46,082 nucleotides of DNA, taken from Thermobifida fusca NBRC 14071 = JCM 3263 (GTDB lineage Bacteria; Actinomycetota; Actinomycetes; Streptosporangiales; Streptosporangiaceae). The notes below the pieces were generated by a model, which saw only the letters and a list, made by a program, of their open reading frames with translations, was not told the origin of the DNA and ran no database searches. The stretch spans positions 1-46,082 of the forward strand of contig NZ_BCWB01000022.1 in the NCBI RefSeq assembly GCF_001592045.1. Reading direction: 5' to 3'. Shown here in pieces: positions 33,174 through 40,769 of the stretch (position 1 is the stretch's first letter; each line of letters begins with the position of its first letter). Made by a program: the position numbers and the translations under genes.

Positions 33174-34079
33174 TCACTGCTCCTTGAGCAATGCCAGGCC
33201 GGTGTCGATGATCGTGCGCAGTTCCGCGAGGTGCTCTTCACTCGGGTCGACGAACGGCGGCCGCACCCCGCCCACGTCCGCGCCACGCAGCCGCGCCCCC
33301 GCCTTGATCAAGGAGACCGCGTATCCGGGGACGCGGTCCCGCAACCGCACCAACGGGTCGTAGAAGTCGCGGAGCAGGCGGTCGGCGAGTTCCTCGCCCG
33401 CGTGGGCGGCCCGGTAGAACGCGGTGGCAACCTCGGGCACGAACGCGAACGCCGCCGAAGAGTACAGCGGCACCCCGATCCCCTGGTAGGCGTGGAAGGT
33501 CAGTTCGGCGGTGGGCAGGCCGTTGAAGAAAACAAAGTTGTCGCCGCGCCGCTGCCGGACGGTCAGCACGATCTGGCGCATGGTGCCCACGTCGCCCACC
33601 CCGTCTTTGAACCCCACCACTGTGGGGATCTCCGCGAGCTCGGCCGCGCTGTCCGGGGTGAACACCATGGTGCCCCGCTGGTAGACGATGACCGGAATGT
33701 CCACGGCGGAGGTTACTGCGCGCACGTATTCCACCAGGCCGCGCTGGGGGGCGTGCACCAGGTAGGGCGGGAGCAGCAGGACCCCGTCCGCGCCCAGTTC
33801 CCGGGCCGCGGTGGCCTGCTCGATCGCGGTGCTCACACTGCCCCCGGCGCCCGCGATCACGGGGACCCGTCCCGCGGTCACCGCGACGGCGCGGCGCACG
33901 ACGCGGGCGTGCTCCTCAGCGGACAGGGCGTGGATCTCACCCGTGCCGCAGGCCGCGAAAACGCCGCCCGCCCCATGGTCGAGTCCAGAAGCCACGTGCT
34001 GTTCGAACGCGGCCTCGTTGACGTCTCCCCGCTCGTCGAAGGGGGTCAGCGGGAAGAACAGGATTCCGTTGAAGTCCAT
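33174..34079 (-). CDS. 5-dehydro-4-deoxyglucarate dehydratase
   Basis: 301-residue DapA-superfamily enzyme with the 5-keto-4-deoxyglucarate dehydratase signature: start MDFNGILFFPLTPFDERGDV, GGVFAACGTGEIHALSAEEHARVV, Tyr133 in VIVYQRGTMVF, Schiff-base Lys158 in VGFKDGVGD, and FFNGLPTAELT. It dehydrates and decarboxylates 5-keto-4-deoxy-glucarate to 2,5-dioxopentanoate (alpha-ketoglutarate semialdehyde), the substrate of the dehydrogenase at 19342-20862. AAGGAG sits 5 bases before ATG 34079. A hairpin separates it from the upstream TIM-barrel gene, so its expression may be lowered relative to the first three genes of the operon. Confidence 0.9.
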   Translation of the reverse strand: MDFNGILFFPLTPFDERGDVNEAAFEQHVASGLDHGAGGVFAACGTGEIHALSAEEHARVVRRAVAVTAGRVPVIAGAGGSVSTAIEQATAARELGADGVLLLPPYLVHAPQRGLVEYVRAVTSAVDIPVIVYQRGTMVFTPDSAAELAEIPTVVGFKDGVGDVGTMRQIVLTVRQRRGDNFVFFNGLPTAELTFHAYQGIGVPLYSSAAFAFVPEVATAFYRAAHAGEELADRLLRDFYDPLVRLRDRVPGYAVSLIKAGARLRGADVGGVRPPFVDPSEEHLAELRTIIDTGLALLKEQ

Positions 34080-34095
34080 GTGGGCTCCTTGGTTG

Positions 34096-34123
34096 GTGGT
34101 CCGGGAAAGATTTCCCGGACCAC
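34096..34123 (-). terminator. Intra-operon stem-loop (attenuator or processing site)
   Basis: A perfect 13-bp stem (GTGGTCCGGGAAA at 34096-34108 with its complement at 34111-34123) lies in the 58-base gap between the TIM-barrel gene and the 5-keto-4-deoxyglucarate dehydratase gene. The nominal loop is 2 bases, so a few pairs will open. Partial termination or mRNA processing is likely. Confidence 0.6.
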
Positions 34124-34137
34124 GGGGGTGGGTTGGC

Positions 34138-35019
34138 TCAGATGACGTACTGCACGTGTCGGCGGGCCACGGTGGCGATCACGGCGTCGCCGTCGGCCTC
34201 CCACACGTCAGCGTTGAAGATTTCGACTTCGATGTCGCCGGTGTATCCGGCGGCGTCCACGGCGCGGCGCAGTCCACCCACGTCGGCGTAGCCGTCACCG
34301 ACCATGCCGCGGCCGAGCAGGGCGTCCGCGGGGATCGGCAGCACCCAGTCACACGCCTGGTAGATGGCGATCCGTTCCCCGGCCCGAGCGATCTGCTCGT
34401 AGACCTGGGGGTCCCACCACACGTGGTAGGAGTCCACCACCACGCCCACCGCTGCGCTGGGGAAGTTCTCGGCGATGTCCAGGGCCTGGCCGAGCGTGGA
34501 GAGCACGGCTCGGTCGGCGCAGAACATGGGGTGCAACGGCTCCAAGCCGAGACGCACCCCTCGTTCCAGGGCGTAGGGGACCAGTTCGGCGAGGCCGTCT
34601 ACCACGCGGGCCCGCGCCCCCGCCAGGTCGCGGTCGCCATCGGGGAGCCCGCCCACCACCATGACCAGGCAGGGGGCGCCGAGTTCTGCTGCTTCGTCGA
34701 TGGCGCGCCGGTTGTCGTCCAGGGCTGCCTTGCGGTCGGGGCCGGTGAGGAATCCGGCACGGCAGTAGGAGGAGACGCGCAGCCCGGAGTTGCGGAGCAG
34801 CCGGGCGGCGGCGGCCAGTCCCATGTCCGCGACGGGTTCCCGCCACGGCCCGATCGCGGGGATTCCGGCGCGCTGGCAGCCGGCGACGGCTTCGGCCAGG
34901 GTCCACCGTTTGACCGTGGCCTGGTTGAGGGAGAGGCGGGCCAGCCGCGGGTCACCGGGCTGGGGGGTGGGGATAGCCGCGGGCTTTCCGGACGGAACGT
35001 CGATGGCGGTGTCGGTCAC
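34138..35019 (-). CDS. Sugar phosphate isomerase/epimerase-like TIM barrel (xylose-isomerase-like family)
   Basis: 293-residue AP-endonuclease-2-type TIM barrel. After a 25-residue tail come LSLNQATVKRWTLAEAVAGCQRAGIPAIGPWREPVADMG, LGLEPLHPMF with a metal-ligand glutamate (strand 5), VGVVVDSYHVWWDP with the D/H metal ligands, and IEVEIFNADVW with the last ligand glutamate. The family covers isomerases, epimerases, dehydratases and 3-keto-glycoside eliminases. Its GTG start overlaps the stop of the DUF993 gene (GTGA), so it is coupled to DUF993 and Gfo/Idh proteins; it may act on their 3-keto or isomerised product. Specific reaction unknown. Confidence 0.86.
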   Translation of the reverse strand: MTDTAIDVPSGKPAAIPTPQPGDPRLARLSLNQATVKRWTLAEAVAGCQRAGIPAIGPWREPVADMGLAAAARLLRNSGLRVSSYCRAGFLTGPDRKAALDDNRRAIDEAAELGAPCLVMVVGGLPDGDRDLAGARARVVDGLAELVPYALERGVRLGLEPLHPMFCADRAVLSTLGQALDIAENFPSAAVGVVVDSYHVWWDPQVYEQIARAGERIAIYQACDWVLPIPADALLGRGMVGDGYADVGGLRRAVDAAGYTGDIEVEIFNADVWEADGDAVIATVARRHVQYVI

Positions 35020-36182
35020 TGGTCCACCCCGTAGACGGTGAGGAGGGTCCGCATCCGGGACACTGCGGTTTCCGGGTCGGTGAGCACCCCTGCGGCGTCG
35101 GCGAGGCGGAACGCGGTCGCCAAGTGCGGCAGGTCGCGGGCGCTCTGCAGGCCACCCACCATGGAAAACCCTTTCTGGTGTCCGTTGAGCCAGGCCACGA
35201 AGGTGATGCCGGTCTTGTAGTAGTAGGTCGGTGCGGCAAAGAGGTGCCGGGACAGCGGCACGGTGGGCGCCAGGAGGGCGCGGTAGCGGTCGGTGTCGCC
35301 GTCGTCGAGGGCGCGCAGGGCCTCGGCAGCGGCCGGGGCGATCGCCGCGAAGATGCCGAGCAGGGCATGGGAGTGGCCGTCGGCATCCCCCAGGATGAGG
35401 TCGGGGTAGTTGAAGTCGTCGCCGGTGTAGAGCCGCACCCCGTCAGGAAGCAGGGTGCGCAGCCGCACCTCCAAGGTGTCGTCGAGCAGGGACACTTTGA
35501 TGCCGTCGACCCGGTCGGCGTGGTCGGCGATGAGCGCGGCCACGGCGTCGATTGCTTCAGCGGGGTCGGTGTACCCCCAGTAGCCGTCAAGGGCCGGGTC
35601 GAAGACCGCGCCCAGCCAGTGCAGGATGACGGGCCGGTCCACGTCGGCGAGGAGCTGCCCGTACACCTTGGCGTAGTCGTCGGGGCTCTGCGCGGTGGCG
35701 GCGAGTGCGCGGCTGGCCATGATCACGGGGGTGGCTCCCGCGTCCTGGACCACCGCCAACTGTTCCCGATACGCCTTGATAACGCTTTCCAAAGTGGCCT
35801 GGCTGGGCTCGAGGTGGTCGGTTCCCACCCCGCAGACCAGGGGCGCGTTCCGCGCGGTGGCTTCAGCCGCGCTCCGCCGGATCAGTTCGGCGGTGGCGGC
35901 CCAGTCCAACCCCATCCCGCGCTGGGCGGTGTCCATCGCGTCGGCGACCCCCAGGCCCTGGTCCCACAGGTAGTGCCGGAAGGCGAGGGTGGCGTCCCAG
36001 TCGAGCTGGGCGGGCTGCCCAGGCCCGTTGCTGCCCAGCGGGTCGGCGACGACGTGCGCGGCAGCGTAGGCGACACGCGACCGGGCCGGGGTGGTGCGGG
36101 TCGGGGTGACGGGAGTGCCGAGGACGGTGTACGTCTCCAGCTCCCCGGTGGGAGTGGGCAGCCGCAAGGTCAGCGAGGTCAC
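35016..36182 (-). CDS. DUF993 family protein, aldolase-like TIM barrel
   Basis: 388-residue protein of the DUF993 family, which is related to dihydrodipicolinate synthase. Recognisable stretches: DWDATLAFRHYLWDQGLGVADAMDTAQRGMGLDW, VCGVGTDHL, VILHWLGAVFDPAL, VDGIKVSLLDD and LYTGDDFNYPDLI. Lys229 in GIKVS stands where DapA-type enzymes carry the Schiff-base lysine, so an aldolase or dehydratase activity is plausible, but I know of no proven reaction. GTG 36182 overlaps the Gfo/Idh stop and its stop overlaps the next start, giving a tightly coupled trio with the Gfo/Idh and xylose-isomerase-like proteins, a set likely to form one pathway module. Confidence 0.85.
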   Translation of the reverse strand: MTSLTLRLPTPTGELETYTVLGTPVTPTRTTPARSRVAYAAAHVVADPLGSNGPGQPAQLDWDATLAFRHYLWDQGLGVADAMDTAQRGMGLDWAATAELIRRSAAEATARNAPLVCGVGTDHLEPSQATLESVIKAYREQLAVVQDAGATPVIMASRALAATAQSPDDYAKVYGQLLADVDRPVILHWLGAVFDPALDGYWGYTDPAEAIDAVAALIADHADRVDGIKVSLLDDTLEVRLRTLLPDGVRLYTGDDFNYPDLILGDADGHSHALLGIFAAIAPAAAEALRALDDGDTDRYRALLAPTVPLSRHLFAAPTYYYKTGITFVAWLNGHQKGFSMVGGLQSARDLPHLATAFRLADAAGVLTDPETAVSRMRTLLTVYGVDQ

Positions 36183-37333
36183 GGCAGCGAGACCTCCTCC
36201 AACTCCACGGTGCGACCGGTCTTGGCGGACTGCAGCCCCGCTTCGGCGAGTTGGAGGCCGCGCACGCCCGAGAGCAGGTCGTGGGGGAAAGGCACATCCG
36301 TGTACAGGTGGGTGAGGAACAGCTCCCACTGGGCACGGAAACCGTTGGGGAAGTCGCCGTTGTCAGGAACGACCTCCCACTGGTCGCGGTAGCCGCCCGG
36401 GTCCACCGCGTCGGGGTCCCACACGGCCTTGGGTGTGACGGAGCGGTGCTGCACCTTGCAGTGCCGCAGTCCCGCAACCGCGCTGCCGTGGGTGCCGTCC
36501 ACCTGGAACTCCACCAGTTCATCCCGGTTGACCCGCACCGACCAGGAGGAGTTGATCTGCGCGACGATTCCGCCTTCCAGTTCGAACACCGCATAAGCGG
36601 CGTCGTCGGCAGTGGCCTGGTAGCGCTGCCCGTTTTCGTCCCAGCGTTCAGGGATGTGGGTGGCGATGCGCGTGGTCACGGTGCGCACCGGGGCGAAGAG
36701 CTGCTCCAGGATGTAGTGCCAGTGCGGGAACATGTCCAGCACGATGCCGCCGCCGTCTTCGGCCCGGTAGTTCCAACTGGGGCGCTGCGCGGGCTGCCAG
36801 TCGCCTTCGAACACCCAGTAGCCGAACTCGCCGCGGATGGACAGGATGCGGCCGAAGAACCCGCTGTCGATGAGGCGGCGGAGCTTGAGCAGGCCGGGGA
36901 GGAAGAGCTTGTCCTGGACGACGCCGTTCTTCACGCCGGCGTCGCGGGCCAGCTTGGCCAGTTCGATGGCGGCACTGAAGTTGTCGGCGATCGGCTTTTC
37001 GACGTAGACGTGCTTGCCCGCGTTGATGGCGCTCCGAACCGCGGCTTCGCGGGCGTGCGTGATCTGCGCGTCGAAGTACACCGAGATCGAGTCGTCAGAG
37101 AGGACCGTGTCGAGGTCGGTGCTCCACCGCTCAATGCCGTGCCGCTCAGCGATGGCGCGCAGCTTCTGTGCGGACCGCCCCACGAGCACCGGTTCCGGGA
37201 TGATGCGGGAGCCGTCGGGTAGCTCCACCCCGCCGTCCTTGCGGATGGCCAGGACCGACCTGGTCAGATGCTGGCGGTATCCCATGCGTCCGGTGACGCC
37301 GTTCATGGCGATACCGAGCACGCGATCACCCAT
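36179..37333 (-). CDS. Gfo/Idh/MocA-family oxidoreductase (third of three)
   Basis: 384-residue oxidoreductase, first gene of the five-gene minus-strand operon. N-terminal Rossmann start LGIAMNGVTGRMGYRQHLTRSVLAI, with GVTGRMG in the cofactor position, and EKP at 112-114 (YVEKPIADNFSAAIELA); the C-terminal domain contains GEFGYWVFEGDWQPAQRPSWNYR and a DMFPHWHYILEQLF histidine motif. It is the branch usually found with DUF993. ATG 37333 is chosen for AAAGGTGGG 7 bases upstream; ATG 37354 would overlap the operator and lacks a ribosome site. Presumed to start the pathway by oxidising a sugar or glycoside hydroxyl. Confidence 0.88.
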   Translation of the reverse strand: MGDRVLGIAMNGVTGRMGYRQHLTRSVLAIRKDGGVELPDGSRIIPEPVLVGRSAQKLRAIAERHGIERWSTDLDTVLSDDSISVYFDAQITHAREAAVRSAINAGKHVYVEKPIADNFSAAIELAKLARDAGVKNGVVQDKLFLPGLLKLRRLIDSGFFGRILSIRGEFGYWVFEGDWQPAQRPSWNYRAEDGGGIVLDMFPHWHYILEQLFAPVRTVTTRIATHIPERWDENGQRYQATADDAAYAVFELEGGIVAQINSSWSVRVNRDELVEFQVDGTHGSAVAGLRHCKVQHRSVTPKAVWDPDAVDPGGYRDQWEVVPDNGDFPNGFRAQWELFLTHLYTDVPFPHDLLSGVRGLQLAEAGLQSAKTGRTVELEEVSLP

Positions 37334-37354
37334 ATGTCGTCCCACCTTTCTCAT

Positions 37355-37366
37355 GAAAGCGCTTTC
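37355..37366. promoter_or_regulatory. LacI-type operator D (DUF993/aldarate operon promoter)
   Basis: GAAAGCGCTTTC, a perfect 12-bp palindrome, 22 bases before the Gfo/Idh ATG. On the minus strand a -10-like TACTTT lies directly upstream of it and TGGCGT 17 bases further, so the dyad covers the expected transcription start, as at operator C. Best match to the shared GGnAAGCGCTTTCC-like core. Confidence 0.7.
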
Positions 37367-38360
37367 CAAAGTATGCCAAACCCGCGCCGAACGCCAGTGC
37401 CCAGGCGAATCCTGCTGCGCTGCCACAGGAGAAAGATCCTCGCCCCGACCTGACTGTACGGTGATTTCTCACTCTCCGTACCGGAGAGGTAGACGATCGG
37501 CTACTTTTTTACCCGTTCGACGGCCTCTTCGTCCCCTCCCCACCGTTCCAGGGAAACCGGTTTCACCCCCGACTCGGCGGTTCTCCCGGACTTCACGCCG
37601 GGTAGTGCCAAGGGCTTACGCCGCTGTCTCCTGAAGGCCGGGCTGCCGTGCTCCTGTCCGTGTCGGCACGGGGAGGGGAAGCTCCCCCGGCGGGAGCACA
37701 CGCTCTTCCCTGGTGCTATCCGGACTGTCTCGGGGGATTCTCCGGGATTCTCCGGTCAGCCCACCGGCAGATCGTCTCGGGAAAGGTTTTTCCCTCGCAT
37801 TTGCGCGCTCCGCTTCTCCGACATATTTCTGTTCTCCCAGTCCTTGGGCCTCGGTTGCTCCCGGAGGTTTTCGCAGAGCTTTCCCATGGCGTGCGGCCGA
37901 ACGCCTCGGACAAGGGAATACCCGTCTCGGCAAGAGAACCGCGCTTCCCCTTTCCAACGGCGCGCAAAAGGACGACGGTCCCTCAGTCTTCCCTGCTGTG
38001 ACGATGGGGATGCATGCCCGGAGCGGCGGAAGAGGGCTTGCTCGACCCCATCCGGAATACGCAACTCCGCCGCACTCGATACCACCAGGGGAGCCTTTGC
38101 TGCCTTTCCAGCAAAGGCTCCGAACTCATTTAGAAAATCGTAGGGGACACATTATGTCCGCAATTCTGTTCGGAGAGTCGGGCAATACGCGGGGCAGCGC
38201 CGCGTCTACCGTCTGTTTTCCAGCGGCGTTCTTTCTTCGCCCGGGTTTTCCTCGCCGCGTTGCCCGGAGCGGAACCCAGGGGACGTACCGCTCCCCCACT
38301 TCTGTGTGCTCAGAGGCCGGAGCGTGGTGTCCGGCCCGAGCCGGAGCCGAACAGAACAGC
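37367..38360. other. About 1 kb without a credible gene, rich in small inverted repeats
   Basis: No frame on either strand has family features or a good ribosome site plus sensible composition; the base composition is visibly lower in GC than flanking genes. Noted structures: CTCTCCG-TAC-CGGAGAG (37472-37488), GCTCCC-CCGGC-GGGAGC (37681-37697), a tandem repeat of GGGATTCTCC (37734-37753), GGGAAA-GGTT-TTTCCC (37779-37794), a long hairpin at 38090-38121, and GGCCGGA...TCCGGCC (38315-38336) after the cyclase stop. A non-coding RNA, a decayed gene or a structured leader are all possible. Confidence 0.45.
38090..38121 (+). terminator. Strong hairpin in the gene-free region
   Basis: A perfect 13-bp stem GGAGCCTTTGCTG (38090-38102) with its complement at 38109-38121 and a 6-base loop. 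It is followed by GAACTCATTTAGAAAATC. No gene ends here, so it may terminate an unannotated plus-strand transcript from the 37.4-38.1 kb region. Confidence 0.55.
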
Positions 38361-38966
38361 TCAGCTCAATTCGGCCACCACGCGCACCGGCGCGCCGTCC
38401 GCTGCCAAGCGCAGCGGCAGCGCGTACACCCGGAAGTCCCGTCCCGCCACGCGCTCCAGGCCGGTCAGGTTCTCCAAGATGAGCACGTCCCCGCGCAACA
38501 GCGTCTGGTGGACCGCGAACGGTTCATAGTCGACGCTGCACATGTCCACTCCCACCATGGACACTCGGCATTCCACCAGGTATTCGGCGATGTCCAGGGG
38601 AAGCGGCGGATAGTCGGTGAAGTAGGACGGTTCATAGTAGCGGTCGGCCATACCGGTGTGGAACACGACGATGTCGCCCGCGGCGATCCCCGCCTGCTGG
38701 ACTGTGTCCAGCGCGAACCCGCCGCGCGCGTCGATGTAGCGTCCCCGGCCAACGAAGCGCTCCACGGGGTAGCGGTCCAGGTGGGCTCCGTCGGCCACCA
38801 TGTGGCTGGGCGCGTCGACGTGAGTGCCCGCGTGCGTACCTAGGGAGACGCGGTGGCAGCGGTAGCCGGCACTGTCGATGTCGGTCACAGGGTCAACCCG
38901 GACCTCCGGGTCGCCGGGATAGACCGGGGTCTGCGCGGTGACGGGCACGGACAAGTCCACGAACAC
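38361..38966 (-). CDS. Cyclase family protein (kynurenine formamidase-like)
   Basis: 201-residue metal-dependent hydrolase of the cyclase/KynB family. The HxGTHxDxPxH motif is complete: H45, H49, D51 and H55 in THAGTHVDAPSH. Starts MFVDLSVPVTAQTPVYPGDP, as expected for the family. Members hydrolyse N-formylkynurenine, isatin or other cyclic amides; no tryptophan-degradation gene is near, so the substrate is open. GTG 38966 lies 3 bases past the deaminase stop, so both come from one message. A pterin- or purine-like amide would make sense beside a deaminase but is speculation. Confidence 0.88.
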   Translation of the reverse strand: MFVDLSVPVTAQTPVYPGDPEVRVDPVTDIDSAGYRCHRVSLGTHAGTHVDAPSHMVADGAHLDRYPVERFVGRGRYIDARGGFALDTVQQAGIAAGDIVVFHTGMADRYYEPSYFTDYPPLPLDIAEYLVECRVSMVGVDMCSVDYEPFAVHQTLLRGDVLILENLTGLERVAGRDFRVYALPLRLAADGAPVRVVAELS

Positions 38967-38969
38967 GGC

Positions 38970-39461
38970 TCAGCCCCGGTTTGCTGACACGCGGTGGAAG
39001 CGGCGGTGCAGCTCCCGGACCTGCTCGGCAAGTTCCGGCACAGGACCTTCGACCGTGACTCCGGGGACGACCTCGCGAATCGGCAAGGCCCGCACCGGAG
39101 GAGCGGGAACCCCGAGCTCAGCGAGCCACTCCATGAGCTGCGCTGAGGAGCTGGCGTAGACGATGCGGCCCAGGCCCACCCAGCCGTGCGCGGCCGCGCA
39201 CATCGGGCAGTGCTCGCCCGAGGTGTACACGGTGGCCTCAGCCCGTTCGTTGGGGGTGAGGTTCCGGGCCGCCCACCGCGCTAGCGCGAACTCGGGGTGG
39301 CGGGTGCGGTCCCCTGACGCCACCCGGTTGTGGTCTTCGGCGAGCACCGTGCCGTCGCCCGCGACCAGTACCGAGCCGAACGGTTCATCCCCTGCTTCCA
39401 AGGCCTGGGCCGCGAGTTCCACGCAGCGGCGCAGGTGCCGCACGTCAGTCTCGTCAACCAT
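38970..39461 (-). CDS. Nucleoside/base deaminase (CMP/dCMP-guanine deaminase family)
   Basis: 163-residue zinc deaminase. The zinc-binding and proton-shuttle motif is HPE at 55-57 (HPEFALARW), and the second metal motif is HCPMC with Cys85 and Cys88 (TSGEHCPMCAAAHGW). The residue before CPMC is His rather than the usual Pro. Closest in type to guanine or cytosine deaminases acting on free bases or nucleosides rather than TadA, since the tRNA-binding C-terminal helix is absent. AAGGAGG sits before ATG 39461. Co-transcribed with the downstream cyclase-family gene. Confidence 0.88.
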   Translation of the reverse strand: MVDETDVRHLRRCVELAAQALEAGDEPFGSVLVAGDGTVLAEDHNRVASGDRTRHPEFALARWAARNLTPNERAEATVYTSGEHCPMCAAAHGWVGLGRIVYASSSAQLMEWLAELGVPAPPVRALPIREVVPGVTVEGPVPELAEQVRELHRRFHRVSANRG

Positions 39462-39703
39462 CGGTCCTCCTTCCCACCGCTATGCCCCATCGTCACCGGG
39501 GCGCCGGAAGCGACCTTAGCTGCTGGGGTGCGCACTGTCGGGATAGCGGTGGCGTCGCCGTTCAGGAACGCTGCAGGGCGCGGCCCGATCCCGATCAACG
39601 GCAGCCACACCTTCAGGCTTGTTGCTACCGGTAATGCGCTCATCACCCCCAGCACCACCATCTGTCGCGGCGCCTCGTCGCTGACCTGCACGCCTGACGG
39701 CCC

Positions 39704-39745
39704 GCCCGGGAGTGTGCCCAGGGCAGGCCCACACTTCTCCCGGGC
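39704..39745. terminator. Stem-loop before the minus-strand unknown gene's end
   Basis: GCCCGGGAGTGTG (39704-39716) pairs with CACAC-T-T-CTCCCGGGC (39730-39745), a ~13-bp stem with a small bulge, in the 317-base gap 39462-39778 that separates the unknown gene's stop (39779) from the deaminase start. It suits termination of the unknown gene's message. I see nothing else in this gap. Confidence 0.65.
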
Positions 39746-39778
39746 CTCTCCGCCAGGTGGCGCAGCCCTGGCCTGCTG

Positions 39779-40300
39779 CTAGCCCTGGCCGAGGAGCGGG
39801 CGCAAGTCAGCCGGATCGGTGATACGGCGCAGCGCGGTCAGCCCGGCCGGCTCTGCGGGAGCGAACACCCGCACCACCCAGTCCGTGTCGAGCACCGCGG
39901 CCGCCACCCAGGACTGCGCCGTCTGCAGCACGGTGAAAGAGCGCGGCGTCCCGTCCACGGTGAGCGTGCGCTGCGACCAGGCCGCGTCCGGCGCGGGCGC
40001 GGGTGCCGCCCAGTCGGCTGCGCCCACCGTGCAACGCTGCATCAGGTCGCGTTCCGCGCAGAACGCGCGCAGCCACCGCTCCTCTGGAGGCGTGTCGGCG
40101 GCCCAGCCGCGGACCGTGATCTCCACGTCCAGGTGGGCGTCGACCGAACGCCACCCGAAGTCCACGACCACCTTGTCCGGCAGGGTGCTCCCCGATGGCA
40201 CCGTGGCAGAACTCACCCGCCCCCGCTCAGTCCAGCCGACCGGAGCGAAAAGCGGAACAGCGGAGACCAGTGCGGCCACTGAAACAGGCGTGCCATTCAT
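39779..40300 (-). CDS. Conserved-looking hypothetical protein
   Basis: 173 residues, not recognised. No signal peptide or lipobox; one weakly hydrophobic N-terminal stretch (VSVAALVSAVPLFAPVGW). It contains several short beta-type runs (VVVDFGWRSVDAHLDVEITVRGW, SFTVLQTAQSWVAAAVLDTDWVVRVFAP), suggesting a small mixed alpha/beta fold. ATG 40300 is chosen because an upstream extension would run into the VOC gene, whose stop is at 40311. Ten bases separate the two, so they are likely co-transcribed from the VOC gene or from def. Function unknown. Confidence 0.65.
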   Translation of the reverse strand: MNGTPVSVAALVSAVPLFAPVGWTERGRVSSATVPSGSTLPDKVVVDFGWRSVDAHLDVEITVRGWAADTPPEERWLRAFCAERDLMQRCTVGAADWAAPAPAPDAAWSQRTLTVDGTPRSFTVLQTAQSWVAAAVLDTDWVVRVFAPAEPAGLTALRRITDPADLRPLLGQG

Positions 40301-40310
40301 CGTCGACAGC

Positions 40311-40721
40311 TCAGCCTTCTCTCGTATCAGGCCAGGGCCGGTAGCGCAGCGGATGGTCCTCAGGAACCTCCACCACACAGATCCGCAGTCCATCCGGGTC
40401 GGCGATCCACATTTCGATCAGCCCCCACGGCTCACGCCGAGGCTCCCGGAGGATCGTGGCGCCACGCGCCGCCAGCTCCGCGTGCGCGGCAGCGGCGTCG
40501 GGCACTTGCAGCCACAGTTGCACAGCCTCCGGGTCCGGGGGACGGTCACATCCCCCGGACAGCTCCAGGAAGCCACCGCCGAGGAAGAACACCGTCCCCC
40601 GCTGCGTGTCCGTGTCGAACTCGCGGTAGATCGCCAGCCCGAGAACGTCCCGGTAGAACGCGCGGCTGCGTTCCAAGTCGGTGGGGCGCAGCAGGATACG
40701 GCTGCTGAGGACGTGCACCAT
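40311..40721 (-). CDS. VOC (glyoxalase/bleomycin-resistance) family protein
   Basis: 136-residue vicinal-oxygen-chelate protein with two beta-alpha-beta-beta-beta modules: SSRILLRPTDLERSRAFYRDVLGLAIYREF at the N-terminus and VQLWLQVPDAAAAHAELAARGATILREP followed by MWIADPDGLRICVVE. The metal-type residues at the ends of the beta strands are present but not enough to name a substrate; this size covers glyoxalase I-like enzymes, dioxygenases and drug-binding proteins. Lies downstream of def on the same strand, separated from it by a perfect palindrome. Confidence 0.88.
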   Translation of the reverse strand: MVHVLSSRILLRPTDLERSRAFYRDVLGLAIYREFDTDTQRGTVFFLGGGFLELSGGCDRPPDPEAVQLWLQVPDAAAAHAELAARGATILREPRREPWGLIEMWIADPDGLRICVVEVPEDHPLRYRPWPDTREG

Positions 40722-40732
40722 GCCCCGATGCT

Positions 40733-40748
40733 ACGGGGACGTCCCCGT
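40733..40748. promoter_or_regulatory. Perfect 16-bp palindrome between VOC and def genes
   Basis: ACGGGGACGTCCCCGT, self-complementary throughout, in the 48-base gap between the def stop and the VOC start, 11 bases before the VOC ATG. It could be an operator for the VOC gene or a terminator for def (minus strand; loop-less stem). Confidence 0.5.
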
Positions 40749-40769
40749 TTCCCAGCGAAGGACAGGCGG

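Noticed and set aside
35778-35791. LacI-operator-like half site (AACGCTTTCCA) inside the DUF993 gene
   Set aside because: Only one half matches the shared core, it lies within coding sequence and no promoter is near.
37648-38843. Open plus-strand frames through the gene-poor region into the cyclase gene
   Set aside because: No family features, and the longer one runs antisense through a well-supported cyclase gene.
39475-39691. Minus-strand frame starting MQVSDEAPRQMVVLG upstream of the deaminase
   Set aside because: It overlaps out of frame with the deaminase N-terminus, lacks a ribosome site and shows no family features.
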